A DNA stretch of 23,033 bases from an uncultured Atopobium sp. (lineage in GTDB: Bacteria; Actinomycetota; Coriobacteriia; Coriobacteriales; Atopobiaceae). Within the stretch, counting starts at the first letter, position 1, and each line of letters opens with the position of its first letter. The stretch spans positions 1 to 23,033 of the forward strand of contig CAKAPG010000013.1 of the NCBI GenBank assembly GCA_916715765.1. The letters run 5' to 3'. The translations under genes and the position numbers were made by a program. Below, in pieces: positions 14,012-22,200 of this stretch. The notes beneath the pieces were generated by a model. The model did not search any database. It was not told the DNA's origin and was given only the letters and a program-made list of their open reading frames with translations.

Positions 14012-15037
14012 ATGGCAGTAAAGGTTGCTATTAACGGTTTTGGCCGCATTGGTCGCCTTGCATTTAGGCAGATGTTTGGTCACGAGGGTTCCGAGATTGT
14101 TGCAATCAACGACCTTACTTCTCCAGAGATGCTTGCATATCTTCTGAAGTATGACTCTACTCAGGGCAACTATTCCCGCGATCACAAGGTAGAGGCAACT
14201 GACCACTCCATCATCGTTGACGGTCACGAGATTGTTATTTACAAGGAGGCAGACGCTAACAACCTGCCTTGGGGCGATCTCAACGTTGACGTTGTTCTTG
14301 AGTGCACCGGTTTCTACACTTCTAAGGACAAGGCACAGGCTCACATCAACGCTGGTGCTAAGAAGGTTGTCATTTCTGCTCCTGCAGGCAATGACCTCCC
14401 AACCATTGTCTTCAACGTTAACCATGAGACCCTCACTGCAGATGACAACATCATCTCCGCAGCTTCCTGCACCACCAACTGCCTTGCTCCTATGGCAAAG
14501 GGTCTTAACGACTTCGCAACTATCAAGTCCGGTATCATGACCACCATTCACGCATACACTGGTGATCAGATGATTCTCGACGGCCCACAGCGCAAGGGTA
14601 ACTTCCGTCGTTCCCGTGCTGGTGCAGAGAACATCGTTCCTAACTCCACTGGTGCTGCAAAGGCTATTGGCCTTGTTCTTCCTGAGCTCAACGGCAAGCT
14701 CATTGGTGCTGCTCAGCGCGTTCCTACGCCAACTGGCTCCCTCACCAACCTCTATGCTGTTGTTGATAAGAAGGTCACCGTTGACGAGGTCAACGCTGCA
14801 ATGAAGGCTTATGCAGAGACCATTCCAGAGACCTTTGGTTACAACGAGGATGACATTGTTTCTCGCGATATTGTTGGCGAGACCCACGGCTCCATCTTCG
14901 ACGCAACTCAGACCATGTGCTCTGACCTTGGCGATGGCACCACTCTTGTTCAGGTTACCTCTTGGTACGACAACGAGAACTCCTACACTTCTCAGATGGT
15001 CCGCACCATCAAGTACTTCGAGAAGTTCGTTGCTTAA
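14012..15037 (+). CDS. gap: glyceraldehyde-3-phosphate dehydrogenase (NAD-dependent, phosphorylating)
   Basis: 341 aa glycolytic enzyme making 1,3-bisphosphoglycerate in the cytoplasm. The Rossmann start is VAINGFGRIGR; the Asp of AINDL favours NAD over NADP. The catalytic Cys153 is in SAASCTTNC and His180 in TTIHAYT; the phosphate site motif RAGAENIVPNSTGAAKA and the C-terminal WYDNENSYT follow. I chose ATG 14012, which has AAAGGAG (13997-14003) upstream and the canonical N-terminus; the open frame extends 51 bases further upstream without support. Codons are strongly biased, as expected for an abundant protein. A hairpin after the stop probably lowers expression of pgk relative to gap. Confidence 0.97.
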   Translation: MAVKVAINGFGRIGRLAFRQMFGHEGSEIVAINDLTSPEMLAYLLKYDSTQGNYSRDHKVEATDHSIIVDGHEIVIYKEADANNLPWGDLNVDVVLECTGFYTSKDKAQAHINAGAKKVVISAPAGNDLPTIVFNVNHETLTADDNIISAASCTTNCLAPMAKGLNDFATIKSGIMTTIHAYTGDQMILDGPQRKGNFRRSRAGAENIVPNSTGAAKAIGLVLPELNGKLIGAAQRVPTPTGSLTNLYAVVDKKVTVDEVNAAMKAYAETIPETFGYNEDDIVSRDIVGETHGSIFDATQTMCSDLGDGTTLVQVTSWYDNENSYTSQMVRTIKYFEKFVA

Positions 15038-15060
15038 GTTCTAGTTACATAGACGCCTTG

Positions 15061-15100
15061 GGCGCGGTCGCAGCATCTGCCGCGATCGCGCCTTCTTTTG
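15061..15100 (+). terminator. attenuator-like terminator between gap and pgk
   Basis: GGCGCGGTCGC (15061-15071) pairs with GCGATCGCGCC (15082-15092), 11 bp with one G-U pair, followed by TTCTTTTG. It lies 15 bases before the pgk ribosome binding site, so read-through is likely partial. Confidence 0.75.
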
Positions 15101-15125
15101 TTGGAAACGTATTTAAAGGAGTGAC

Positions 15126-16316
15126 ATGGCTTTTACAAAGAAGACTGTCCGCGATGCAGATGTTGACGGTAAGCGCGTTCTTATGCGCGTTGACTTCAAC
15201 GTGCCTCTAAAGGACGGCGTTGTTACTGACGACACCCGCGTTCGCGCTGCACTTCCAACCATCCAGTATCTTCTCGACCACAACGCAAAGGTCATCCTGA
15301 TGAGCCACCTTGGCCGTCCAGATGGCACCGGCTTCCAGCCAGAGCTTTCCCTGCGCCCAGCTGCAGAGAAGCTTGCTGAGCTTCTTGGCCGCGAGGTTAA
15401 GTTTGTTGAGGACACCTATGGCGAGAAGGCCCGTGAGGCTGTAGACGCACTCAAGGACGGCGAGGTTCTTGTTCTTGAGAACGTCCGTTTTGACAAGCGT
15501 GAGAAGAAGAACGATCCAGAGATTGCAAAGACTCTTGCATCTTATGGTGACATCTTTGTTCTTGATGCCTTTGGTACCGCTCACCGTGCACAGGGCTCCG
15601 TTGTGGGACCAGCGGCTTACCTTCCTGCATACGCTGGCTTCCTGCTTGAGAAAGAGGTTGACACTCTTACCTCTATTTTCTCTAACCCAGAGCGCCCACT
15701 TGTAGCTATTGTTGGTGGCTCCAAGGTTTCTTCTAAGATTGGTGTTCTTGATCACCTTATCGACTCCGCTGATACCCTTATCATCGGTGGCGGTATGGCT
15801 TACACCTTCTTCCTGGCAAAGGGTTATACCGTTGGTACTTCTCTTCAGGAGCCAGACTGGATTGAGCGCGCAGGTGAGATGCTCAAGAAGGCAGAGGAGA
15901 AGGGCGTTAAGATTCTGCTTCCTGTTGACAACGTTGTTACCGATCACTTTGGTGAGGACGCTGTTGGTGAGGTAGTTCCTTCTGACCAGATCCCTGCAGA
16001 CCGCATGGGTATGGACATTGGTCCTAAGACTGTTGAGCTTTACTCTGAGGCAATCAAGGGCGCAAAGACCGTCTTCTGGAATGGTCCTATGGGCGTCTTT
16101 GAGTTTGACCAGTTTGCAAAGGGCACCGAGGCTATTGCTCGCGCTGTTGCAGATGCTGATTGCACCTCTATCATCGGCGGCGGCGATTCCGTTGCAGCAG
16201 TTAACAAGTTCCACCTTGCTGACAAGATGAGCTGGATCTCCACTGGTGGCGGCGCTTCCATGGAGCTCGTTGAGGGTAAGGCACTTCCAGGAGTGGAGGC
16301 GCTTCTCGATGCGTAA
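15126..16316 (+). CDS. pgk: phosphoglycerate kinase
   Basis: 396 aa, full length for bacterial PGK, making ATP from 1,3-bisphosphoglycerate. Seen in order: MRVDFNVPLKDG, the SHLGRPDG substrate loop, LENVRFDKREKKND, the GGSKVSSKIGVL motif with Lys200, the GGGMAYTFFLAKG nucleotide-binding strand, WNGPMGVFE and GGGDSVAAV near the C-terminus. The ATG has AAAGGAG at 15115-15121. It overlaps tpiA by 8 bases, so the two are translationally coupled. Confidence 0.97.
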   Translation: MAFTKKTVRDADVDGKRVLMRVDFNVPLKDGVVTDDTRVRAALPTIQYLLDHNAKVILMSHLGRPDGTGFQPELSLRPAAEKLAELLGREVKFVEDTYGEKAREAVDALKDGEVLVLENVRFDKREKKNDPEIAKTLASYGDIFVLDAFGTAHRAQGSVVGPAAYLPAYAGFLLEKEVDTLTSIFSNPERPLVAIVGGSKVSSKIGVLDHLIDSADTLIIGGGMAYTFFLAKGYTVGTSLQEPDWIERAGEMLKKAEEKGVKILLPVDNVVTDHFGEDAVGEVVPSDQIPADRMGMDIGPKTVELYSEAIKGAKTVFWNGPMGVFEFDQFAKGTEAIARAVADADCTSIIGGGDSVAAVNKFHLADKMSWISTGGGASMELVEGKALPGVEALLDA

Positions 16317-17076
16317 TCGTATGATCGCAGGTAACTGGAAGATGAATGAGACTTTCGCTGAGGGCGTTGAGCTTGCTCAGGGAATTGTCGATCAGCTTGC
16401 TTCCGGTACTGGAAACGTTGATGTTGTCATTGCTCCACCTCTTGTAGACCTTAAGGGTGTCTCTGAGGTTCTTACTCAGGCAAACTCTTCCGTTGCTCTC
16501 TCTGCACAGAATGTGTACTGGGAGGAGTCTGGCGCATTTACTGGTGAGACCTCTCCAGCAATGCTGACTTCTGTTGGTGCAACTTACTGCATCATTGGTC
16601 ACTCTGAGCGTCGTGGCTACTTTGGCGAGACCGACGAGGACATTAACCGCAAGGCAAAGGCACTGATGGCTCATGACATCGTTCCTATTTCTTGCTGCGG
16701 TGAGTCTCTTGAGGTTCGTAACGCTGGTACTCACGTTCAGTTTGTTGTTGACCAGATTAAGGCAGACACCAAGGGTCTAGAGATCACTGATCCTTCCAAG
16801 TACGTTATTGCTTACGAGCCAATCTGGGCAATCGGTACTGGCATGACTGCAACTGCTGATGACGCACAGGAAGTTTGCGGCGCAATCCGCAAGACCCTGG
16901 TAGAGATCTTTGGCGCAGAAATTGCAGATGGCATCCGTATTCTTTACGGCGGTTCTGCAAAGCCAGAGAACGTTGGCGGCTTCCTCGAGAAAGAGGACGT
17001 TGACGGTGCACTTGTTGGTGGCGCATCTCTTAAGGCTGATTCCTTCGTTGCAATGGTAAAGAGCGCAATGAACTAA
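16309..17076 (+). CDS. tpiA: triosephosphate isomerase
   Basis: 255 aa TIM barrel interconverting dihydroxyacetone phosphate and glyceraldehyde 3-phosphate. The catalytic residues are Lys11 (AGNWKMN), His98 (IIGHSERR) and Glu170 (AYEPIWAIGTG); the phosphate-binding LYGGSAKP and GALVGGASL close the barrel. I chose ATG 16309, inside the end of pgk, because GGAGG (16295-16299) is well placed and the protein then starts MRNRMIAGNW; a longer frame reaching 63 bases further up has no family support. A terminator follows 72 bases after the stop. Confidence 0.96.
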   Translation: MRNRMIAGNWKMNETFAEGVELAQGIVDQLASGTGNVDVVIAPPLVDLKGVSEVLTQANSSVALSAQNVYWEESGAFTGETSPAMLTSVGATYCIIGHSERRGYFGETDEDINRKAKALMAHDIVPISCCGESLEVRNAGTHVQFVVDQIKADTKGLEITDPSKYVIAYEPIWAIGTGMTATADDAQEVCGAIRKTLVEIFGAEIADGIRILYGGSAKPENVGGFLEKEDVDGALVGGASLKADSFVAMVKSAMN

Positions 17077-17148
17077 ACTCTGGCAAAGCTCCTTACTCCG
17101 GTTAGGCGCTTGGCTCATCTGTTAAGTTCTTGTTTGTTTTACAACTTG

Positions 17149-17194
17149 GCACACGTCATTCCCAAAGGGGAGTGGCGTGTGCTATTCTTTTCTC
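17149..17194 (+). terminator. terminator between tpiA and secG
   Basis: A 15-bp stem with two G-U pairs (17149-17163 with 17168-17182) and an AAAG loop is followed by TATTCTTTTCTC. It ends or greatly reduces glycolytic transcription before secG, which may need its own promoter in the 55 bases that remain. Confidence 0.82.
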
Positions 17195-17249
17195 TTGTAC
17201 GTAAAAATAACTAGGGCTGGATCTTCTCGCCAGCAAGAGGGGGAACCTC

Positions 17250-17501
17250 GTGGGCGTTCTGAATACAATTCTTTTGGTGCTGTTTGTACTTTCTGGCATT
17301 TTGACGGTGCTGCTTGTTCTGGCACACTCCGGAAAGGGCACTGGCGTTTCTGACATGATTGCTTCTTCTATGTATAACGCAAGCGCTGGTTCAGGCATTA
17401 TGGAGAAGAACCTTGATCGCCTTACCATCATCACTACAACCATCTTCCTGGTTTGCGCGATTGTGATGGCTCTCACATTCCCTGTTGGCGCTATTGGCTA
17501 A
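17250..17501 (+). CDS. secG: preprotein translocase subunit SecG
   Basis: 83 aa small membrane protein of the SecYEG channel. Two hydrophobic helices (about residues 5-25 and 59-79) flank a polar loop with AHSGKGTGVSDM, a typical SecG segment. GTG start with AGAGGGGGA at 17236-17244. Position after tpiA is the standard actinobacterial and Gram-positive order. Followed by a strong terminator. Confidence 0.93.
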   Translation: MGVLNTILLVLFVLSGILTVLLVLAHSGKGTGVSDMIASSMYNASAGSGIMEKNLDRLTIITTTIFLVCAIVMALTFPVGAIG

Positions 17502-17528
17502 ACAGCTCCTTTTACCTTTGAATCATCT

Positions 17529-17559
17529 GCCGAGAAACCCGGGTTTCTCGGCATTTTTT
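17529..17559 (+). terminator. Rho-independent terminator after secG
   Basis: A perfect 24-bp palindrome (17529-17552; stem GCCGAGAAA/TTTCTCGGC with central CCCGGG) is followed by ATTTTTT. This closes the glycolysis-secG block. Confidence 0.93.
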
Positions 17560-17622
17560 ATGCGCGTCTTGCGGGGCGCAGAAAAACTTGCTGATGGAAA
17601 CGCCGGCAAAAAGGTTGGACGC

Positions 17623-17661
17623 AACAGATAGCAGTTTTCTGTTACTTCTTAACAGAATTTT
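17623..17661 (+). promoter_or_regulatory. competing hairpins in the 424-base gap
   Basis: AACAGA (17623-17628), TTCTGTT (17637-17643) and AACAGAA (17651-17657) let the middle strand pair with either neighbour. The second pairing is followed by TTTT (17658-17661), like a weak terminator. Whether it is transcribed is unknown. Confidence 0.3.
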
Positions 17662-17787
17662 CAATAACGTTTCTCATATGTAAACAAATTTGATTGTGAC
17701 CTGTACGCTGGAGTCAAACAGTCATTATATGTGGATACGTTTTACTGGGATTGGTATGCATAATCTTGCTTATCTAAGAGATATTTT

Positions 17788-17817
17788 TTGGGTTAGGCAA
17801 CTTATCCATGGTAAAAT
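17788..17817 (+). promoter_or_regulatory. weak promoter candidate for the second importer
   Basis: TTGGGT (17788-17793), an 18-base spacer and TAAAAT (17812-17817) give a possible start near 17824, about 100 bases before the permease ATG. The -35 matches only three consensus bases. The rest of the gap shows no gene I can support. Confidence 0.28.
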
Positions 17818-17884
17818 TACTCTTTGCTGTGTATTCACAGTATGTTTGTTGTAGGAATGCTAGGTTGCCATACCGAGAAAACCT

Positions 17885-17905
17885 CGCTTATCAGGTGGAT
17901 AAGCG
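17885..17905 (+). promoter_or_regulatory. leader hairpin before the permease gene
   Basis: CGCTTATC (17885-17892) and GATAAGCG (17898-17905) form a perfect 8-bp stem with an AGGTG loop, 9 bases before the GAGGAG ribosome binding site. The right arm could also pair with CTTATCC at 17801-17807 or GCTTATC at 17768-17774. Confidence 0.45.
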
Positions 17906-17925
17906 CAAGGCGGTGAGGAGAGTCA

Positions 17926-18918
17926 ATGGCACGGTTTGTTTGGTACGTTACAAAGAGGATTTTGAGCTACATTGTGATGATTTTTGTCGCAACTTCGCTC
18001 ACATTCTTCCTCGCATCATCGTTTATGAATCCACGCTCCAACTTTGAGCAGCGTACTCCACGTCCTCCACAGGAGTCTATTGAGGAAAACCTGTATAGGA
18101 CTAATCTAAATGATAAGACTCCAGTTATTGAGCGTTATCAGGTCTGGATTACCAATCTGCTTACCAAGTTTGACTTTGGTATGACCCCAACCGGCGATAA
18201 CGTTAACCGAGAGATGAGCTCAAAGTTCATGGCTTCTATTGAGCTTATGACCCCAGCAACTATTTTGTCTGTCGTTATTGGCGTCAGCTTGGGTGTTTAT
18301 ACCGCTCAGCGTCAGTATCAGTGGCAGGACCGCTTCTTAAGTGGTGTTGCTTCGATTCTTCTGGTTATTCCAACTGTTGTTATGGCAATCTTGATTGTTT
18401 TTGCGGCAATTGAGATTAACGCACGTGCCGGTACTCGTATTTTCTACGTAACCGATCTTTCTAGTGGAGATACCGGAAACTTCTTCACGTGGCTCATTGA
18501 CTTCCTCCAGCACATTATTCTTCCAACCATTGTTCTTACTATCGTAAGCTCCGTTGGTTACCACCTCTCTCAGCGTACGTACCTGCTTGACGAGATGCAC
18601 GCAGACTACGTTCGTACTGCACGCGCAAAGGGACTTACTCGTAAGAAGGCAATTCGTAAGCACGCTCTTCGCGTCTCTTTGATTCCAACTGCTGTTTCAG
18701 TTGCTTTCTCTCTTGCAGGTATCTTCACCGGTGCTGTTATGACCGAGAAGGTCTTTGCAATTCACGGTCTTGGTGAGTACTTCATTAACTGTATTAACAA
18801 CAACAATATTCACGGTGCAGTTGCAGTTGCAGCATTCTCTGGCGCAATGACTCTTGTTGGCGCTCTTCTGGCTGACCTCTTTGCTGCTGCTCTTGATCCA
18901 CGAATTAAGATGAGCTAA
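17926..18918 (+). CDS. Opp/Dpp-type ABC transporter permease (OppB class)
   Basis: 330 aa membrane subunit of the second importer. A first helix at about residues 10-32 is followed by a long extracytoplasmic loop (about 35-105), then five more hydrophobic segments. The EAA loop ADYVRTARAKGLTRKKAIRKH near residue 225 contacts the ATPase. It ends in LDPRIKMS, as expected for the family. The ATG has GAGGAG at 17915-17920. The gene opens an operon with no binding protein at its head; the receptor appears to be the gene at the end of the cluster. Substrate not readable; oligopeptides are the default for the family. Confidence 0.92.
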   Translation: MARFVWYVTKRILSYIVMIFVATSLTFFLASSFMNPRSNFEQRTPRPPQESIEENLYRTNLNDKTPVIERYQVWITNLLTKFDFGMTPTGDNVNREMSSKFMASIELMTPATILSVVIGVSLGVYTAQRQYQWQDRFLSGVASILLVIPTVVMAILIVFAAIEINARAGTRIFYVTDLSSGDTGNFFTWLIDFLQHIILPTIVLTIVSSVGYHLSQRTYLLDEMHADYVRTARAKGLTRKKAIRKHALRVSLIPTAVSVAFSLAGIFTGAVMTEKVFAIHGLGEYFINCINNNNIHGAVAVAAFSGAMTLVGALLADLFAAALDPRIKMS

Positions 18919-18928
18919 GGAGGCGGAC

Positions 18929-19996
18929 ATGTCTAAAGAAGAGCTTCAGAATAAAGATGAGAAAAACGTCTCCATTGATGCAGGTCTGACTAATGCAGAG
19001 CGTGAGCTTCAGGCAGATGCTAAGTCTGACAATAAAGAAGTTAAAAGAATTAGCTATGCTGGCTTGATTGCAAGGCGTTTCTTCCGCCAGCGTTCTGCAG
19101 TAATCGGTTTGATTATTCTTGGAATTATGGTTCTTATTGCAGTTTTTGGACCATATGCCACCCCATTTAATTACACAGATGCTGACTTTACTGCAATTAA
19201 CATGGCTCCTAATGCAAAGCATTGGTTTGGCACTGATGGTGCTGGTATTGATTTGTATGCCTGTGTTGTCCACGGTCTTGGCCGTTCTTTGACCATTGGT
19301 ATCAGCTATGCAATCTTGACCACTATCATCTCTGCAATTATTGGTACTGCCATTGCTTATGTCCGCGGCATTCCAGAGAAGATTGGTATGTGGCTTCTTG
19401 ATATGCTCATGGTCATCCCTAGCTTCTTGCTGGTTGCTATGATTGTTCGTGCAGCAGGCGGTGAGTCTGGTTGGCTTATGCTTATCTTTGGTCTGACTGC
19501 TTTTGGTTGGATTGGTCGCGCACGTACTATCCGTACCATGGCTCTGTCTTTGCGTGAGAGAGATTACGTCAAGGCCGCTAAGTACATGGGCGTTCCACCA
19601 TTTACCATCATTGTTCGTCACCTTATTCCAAACCTTGGCTCAATTCTTATTATTGATTTGGTCTTGGCTGTTATTGGTGGTATTAACTCTGAGACTGCAT
19701 TCAGCTTCTTGGGTCTTGGTATCAAGGCACCAGATACCTCTCTTGGTTATCTCCTGAGTGCTGGTTCTTCTGCAATGCTTACTACTCCATGGATGATTCT
19801 GATTCCATCGGCATTTCTGATTGTTGTTTGTGTTGGCCTGCAGCTCATCGGCGACGGCCTTCGCGATGCCTTTGACCCTTATTCACGCGCTGCTGGTAGC
19901 GTTAAAGATCAGGAAGAGGATTCTTCCAAGGATGACGCTCAGCTCGGTGATCTTGAGGGAAGCATCGTTTCTGAAGAAACTACGGAGCGTGCATAA
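18929..19996 (+). CDS. Opp/Dpp-type ABC transporter permease (OppC class)
   Basis: 355 aa second permease of this importer. A polar N-terminal stretch of about 55 residues precedes the first helix (AVIGLIILGIMVLIAVFGP). WFGTDGAGIDLYACVVHG is the C-type motif that follows, and the EAA loop is RDYVKAAKYMGVPPFTIIVRH. The C-terminus is a long acidic tail (QEEDSSKDDAQLGDLEGS) not needed for transport. Strong AAGGAGGCGG binding site ahead of the ATG. The stop overlaps the next start by one base (TAATG), indicating coupled translation with the ATPase. Confidence 0.92.
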   Translation: MSKEELQNKDEKNVSIDAGLTNAERELQADAKSDNKEVKRISYAGLIARRFFRQRSAVIGLIILGIMVLIAVFGPYATPFNYTDADFTAINMAPNAKHWFGTDGAGIDLYACVVHGLGRSLTIGISYAILTTIISAIIGTAIAYVRGIPEKIGMWLLDMLMVIPSFLLVAMIVRAAGGESGWLMLIFGLTAFGWIGRARTIRTMALSLRERDYVKAAKYMGVPPFTIIVRHLIPNLGSILIIDLVLAVIGGINSETAFSFLGLGIKAPDTSLGYLLSAGSSAMLTTPWMILIPSAFLIVVCVGLQLIGDGLRDAFDPYSRAAGSVKDQEEDSSKDDAQLGDLEGSIVSEETTERA

Positions 19997-22029
19997 TGTC
20001 TGACACTACTACTACTTCAACAAAGCAGGGAAGTGTAGAGATGGACGATGTCCTTCGCTACGAGCTTCTTGAATCAAACGGTCCAAAGGGTGCTCCAACA
20101 GGAGATCCAGTTCTTTCTGTTCGTAACCTTAAGGTTTCCTTTAATACTGAGGCTGGTCGTGTAGACGCAGTTCGCGGTGTTAACTTTGACCTTTGGGGTG
20201 GCCGTACCCTTGGTATCGTAGGCGAGTCTGGCTCTGGTAAGTCAGTAACCGCTCTGTCTCTTATTGGTCTTCTTGATGACAATGCTCACGTTACTGGCTC
20301 TATTAAGCTTGGTAATGAGGAGCTCATTGGTAAGACCGACGAAGAGATGTCAGAGCTTCGTGGCACTAAGATTTCTATGATCTTCCAGGATCCACTGTCT
20401 GCTTTGACTCCAATGTTCTCTATTGGAGATCAGCTTGCAGAGGCTCTGCTTACCCATAATCCTCACATGAGCAAGGCAGACGTTCGTAAGCGTTGTATTG
20501 AGCTTCTCTCCATTGTTGGTATTACTGATCCAGAGAATCGTCTGGATTCTTTCCCACATGAGTTCTCTGGTGGTATGCGTCAGCGTGTTGTTATTGCAAT
20601 TGCTATTGCAAACAACCCTGACATCATCATCGCAGACGAGCCAACCACCGCTCTTGACGTAACTATTCAGGCTCAGATTCTTGACGTCTTGAAGGTTGCA
20701 CAGAAAGAGACTGGCGCAGCAGTTGTTCTGATTACTCACGACCTTGGTGTTGTTGCAGGTACCGCTGATGACATTATGGTTATGTATGCAGGCCGTGGCG
20801 TAGAGCGCGCAAGTGTTGATACACTTTTTGCTGAGCCTCGTCACCCTTATACCATGGGTCTTCTGGGTGCTGTTCCAAAACCTCACCTTCAGGCAGAGCA
20901 TAGGCTTGTTCCTATTAAGGGTAATCCACCATCACTTGCTGCCATTCCAACTGGTTGTCCTTTTAACCCACGTTGTCCTATGGCTACCGAGGAATGCTCC
21001 AAGAAAGAGCCAGTGCTGCTTCCTGCAAATGCTGCCGAGGGTCACTTGGCATCTTGCCACCACCTTCAGGAGATTTGCGAGAAGAAGCTCACTTACGCTG
21101 AGGTATATCCAGACTTTGAGCCAATCCTTCCAAAGTGGGTTGATGTTCCTCGTAACGAGCGTCCTGTTGTACTTAAGGTTGAGAATCTTACCAAGACTTT
21201 CCCTGTTCAGGGTAAGGGCTTTATTAGACGCAGCAAGGGCACTATGACTGCTGTGGACCGTGCAAGCTTTGAGATCCATGAGGGAGAAACCCTTGCGCTT
21301 GTTGGTGAGTCTGGTTCTGGTAAATCAACAACTCTGATGCAGATTATGGATTTACTGAAGCCTGAGGATGGTCGTATTACGGTCCTTGGCAAAGATGTTG
21401 CTGAGCTTAAGAATGCTGCACAGCGTAGAGAGCTTCGTAAAGATCTTCAGGTTATCTTCCAGGATCCAATGAGTTCTCTGGACCCACGTATGCCTGTCTA
21501 TGACGTTTTGGCTGAGCCACTTCAGGCACAGGGTTGGAACAAAGAGGATATTAATACTCGTATTGGCGAGCTTATGCGTCTGGTTGGTATCAACCCAGAC
21601 TATGTTGACCGCTTCCCATCCCAGTTCTCTGGTGGTCAGCGTCAGCGTATTGCCATTGCTCGTGCTCTTGCAACAAGTCCAAAGATTCTTCTCTTGGATG
21701 AGCCAATTGCATCTCTGGACGTTTCCATTCAGGCAGGTATTATTAACCTCCTTGAGGATCTTCAGGTTCAGTTGAAGATTTCTTATCTCTTTGTTGCTCA
21801 CGATCTTGCTGTTATTCGTCATATTTCTGACACGGTTGCTGTTATGCACCTGGGCAAGATTGTTGAGTACGGTGAGACCGAAGACGTCTTTACTAACCCA
21901 CAAGATCCTTACACTAAGGCGCTCCTCTCGGCTATTCCAATTCCTGATCCAAAGATTGAGCGTACCCGTGAGCGCATGATTTACCAGGATGGTAAGCTGG
22001 TTCCTGCTACTCACATCTCTATCGAGTAA
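19996..22029 (+). CDS. double ATPase fusion of an Opp/Dpp-type importer (OppD-OppF)
   Basis: 677 aa carrying both ATPases in one chain. The first half has Walker A GESGSGKS (76-83), signature FSGGM (190-194) and Walker B Asp214-Glu215. It is followed by an Opp/Dpp C-terminal extension with four cysteines (321, 327, 334, 354; PTGCPFNPRCP onwards), the arrangement linked to an iron-sulfur cluster in some Dpp ATPases. The second half has Walker A GESGSGKS (437-444), signature FSGGQ (544-548) and Walker B Asp568-Glu569 (LLLDEPIASLD). Both signatures start with F instead of L, a mild change. A terminator follows the stop. Confidence 0.94.
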   Translation: MSDTTTTSTKQGSVEMDDVLRYELLESNGPKGAPTGDPVLSVRNLKVSFNTEAGRVDAVRGVNFDLWGGRTLGIVGESGSGKSVTALSLIGLLDDNAHVTGSIKLGNEELIGKTDEEMSELRGTKISMIFQDPLSALTPMFSIGDQLAEALLTHNPHMSKADVRKRCIELLSIVGITDPENRLDSFPHEFSGGMRQRVVIAIAIANNPDIIIADEPTTALDVTIQAQILDVLKVAQKETGAAVVLITHDLGVVAGTADDIMVMYAGRGVERASVDTLFAEPRHPYTMGLLGAVPKPHLQAEHRLVPIKGNPPSLAAIPTGCPFNPRCPMATEECSKKEPVLLPANAAEGHLASCHHLQEICEKKLTYAEVYPDFEPILPKWVDVPRNERPVVLKVENLTKTFPVQGKGFIRRSKGTMTAVDRASFEIHEGETLALVGESGSGKSTTLMQIMDLLKPEDGRITVLGKDVAELKNAAQRRELRKDLQVIFQDPMSSLDPRMPVYDVLAEPLQAQGWNKEDINTRIGELMRLVGINPDYVDRFPSQFSGGQRQRIAIARALATSPKILLLDEPIASLDVSIQAGIINLLEDLQVQLKISYLFVAHDLAVIRHISDTVAVMHLGKIVEYGETEDVFTNPQDPYTKALLSAIPIPDPKIERTRERMIYQDGKLVPATHISIE

Positions 22030-22051
22030 CAAAGATTCAATAAATTTTTTG

Positions 22052-22088
22052 AAAACCCGCACTTAAAACTAGGTGCGGGTTTTCTTTG
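22052..22088 (+). terminator. Rho-independent terminator
   Basis: A perfect 11-bp stem (AAAACCCGCAC 22052-22062 with GTGCGGGTTTT 22073-22083) ends in T residues and CTTTGTT. It separates the ATPase fusion from the binding-protein gene, which then needs its own promoter; TATAGT at 22154-22159 is the only -10-like box I see, without a good -35. Confidence 0.88.
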
Positions 22089-22200
22089 TTACAAATAGTG
22101 AACGAGGTTGTTACGGGAATGTTTCTGCTATGGAGTATTTTCAGGCAATTTCGTATAGTTAAGTGAATATCTGTAGGCCTTTAACGAAATGGGTGATCAT

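Noticed and set aside
16246..16308. Upstream extension of tpiA inside pgk
   Set aside because: TIM enzymes start just before the AGNWKMN motif, and GGAGG is placed for ATG 16309.
17808..18047. 79-codon frame overlapping the start of the second importer
   Set aside because: Half of it is the out-of-frame reading of the permease, and it has no binding site or recognisable feature.
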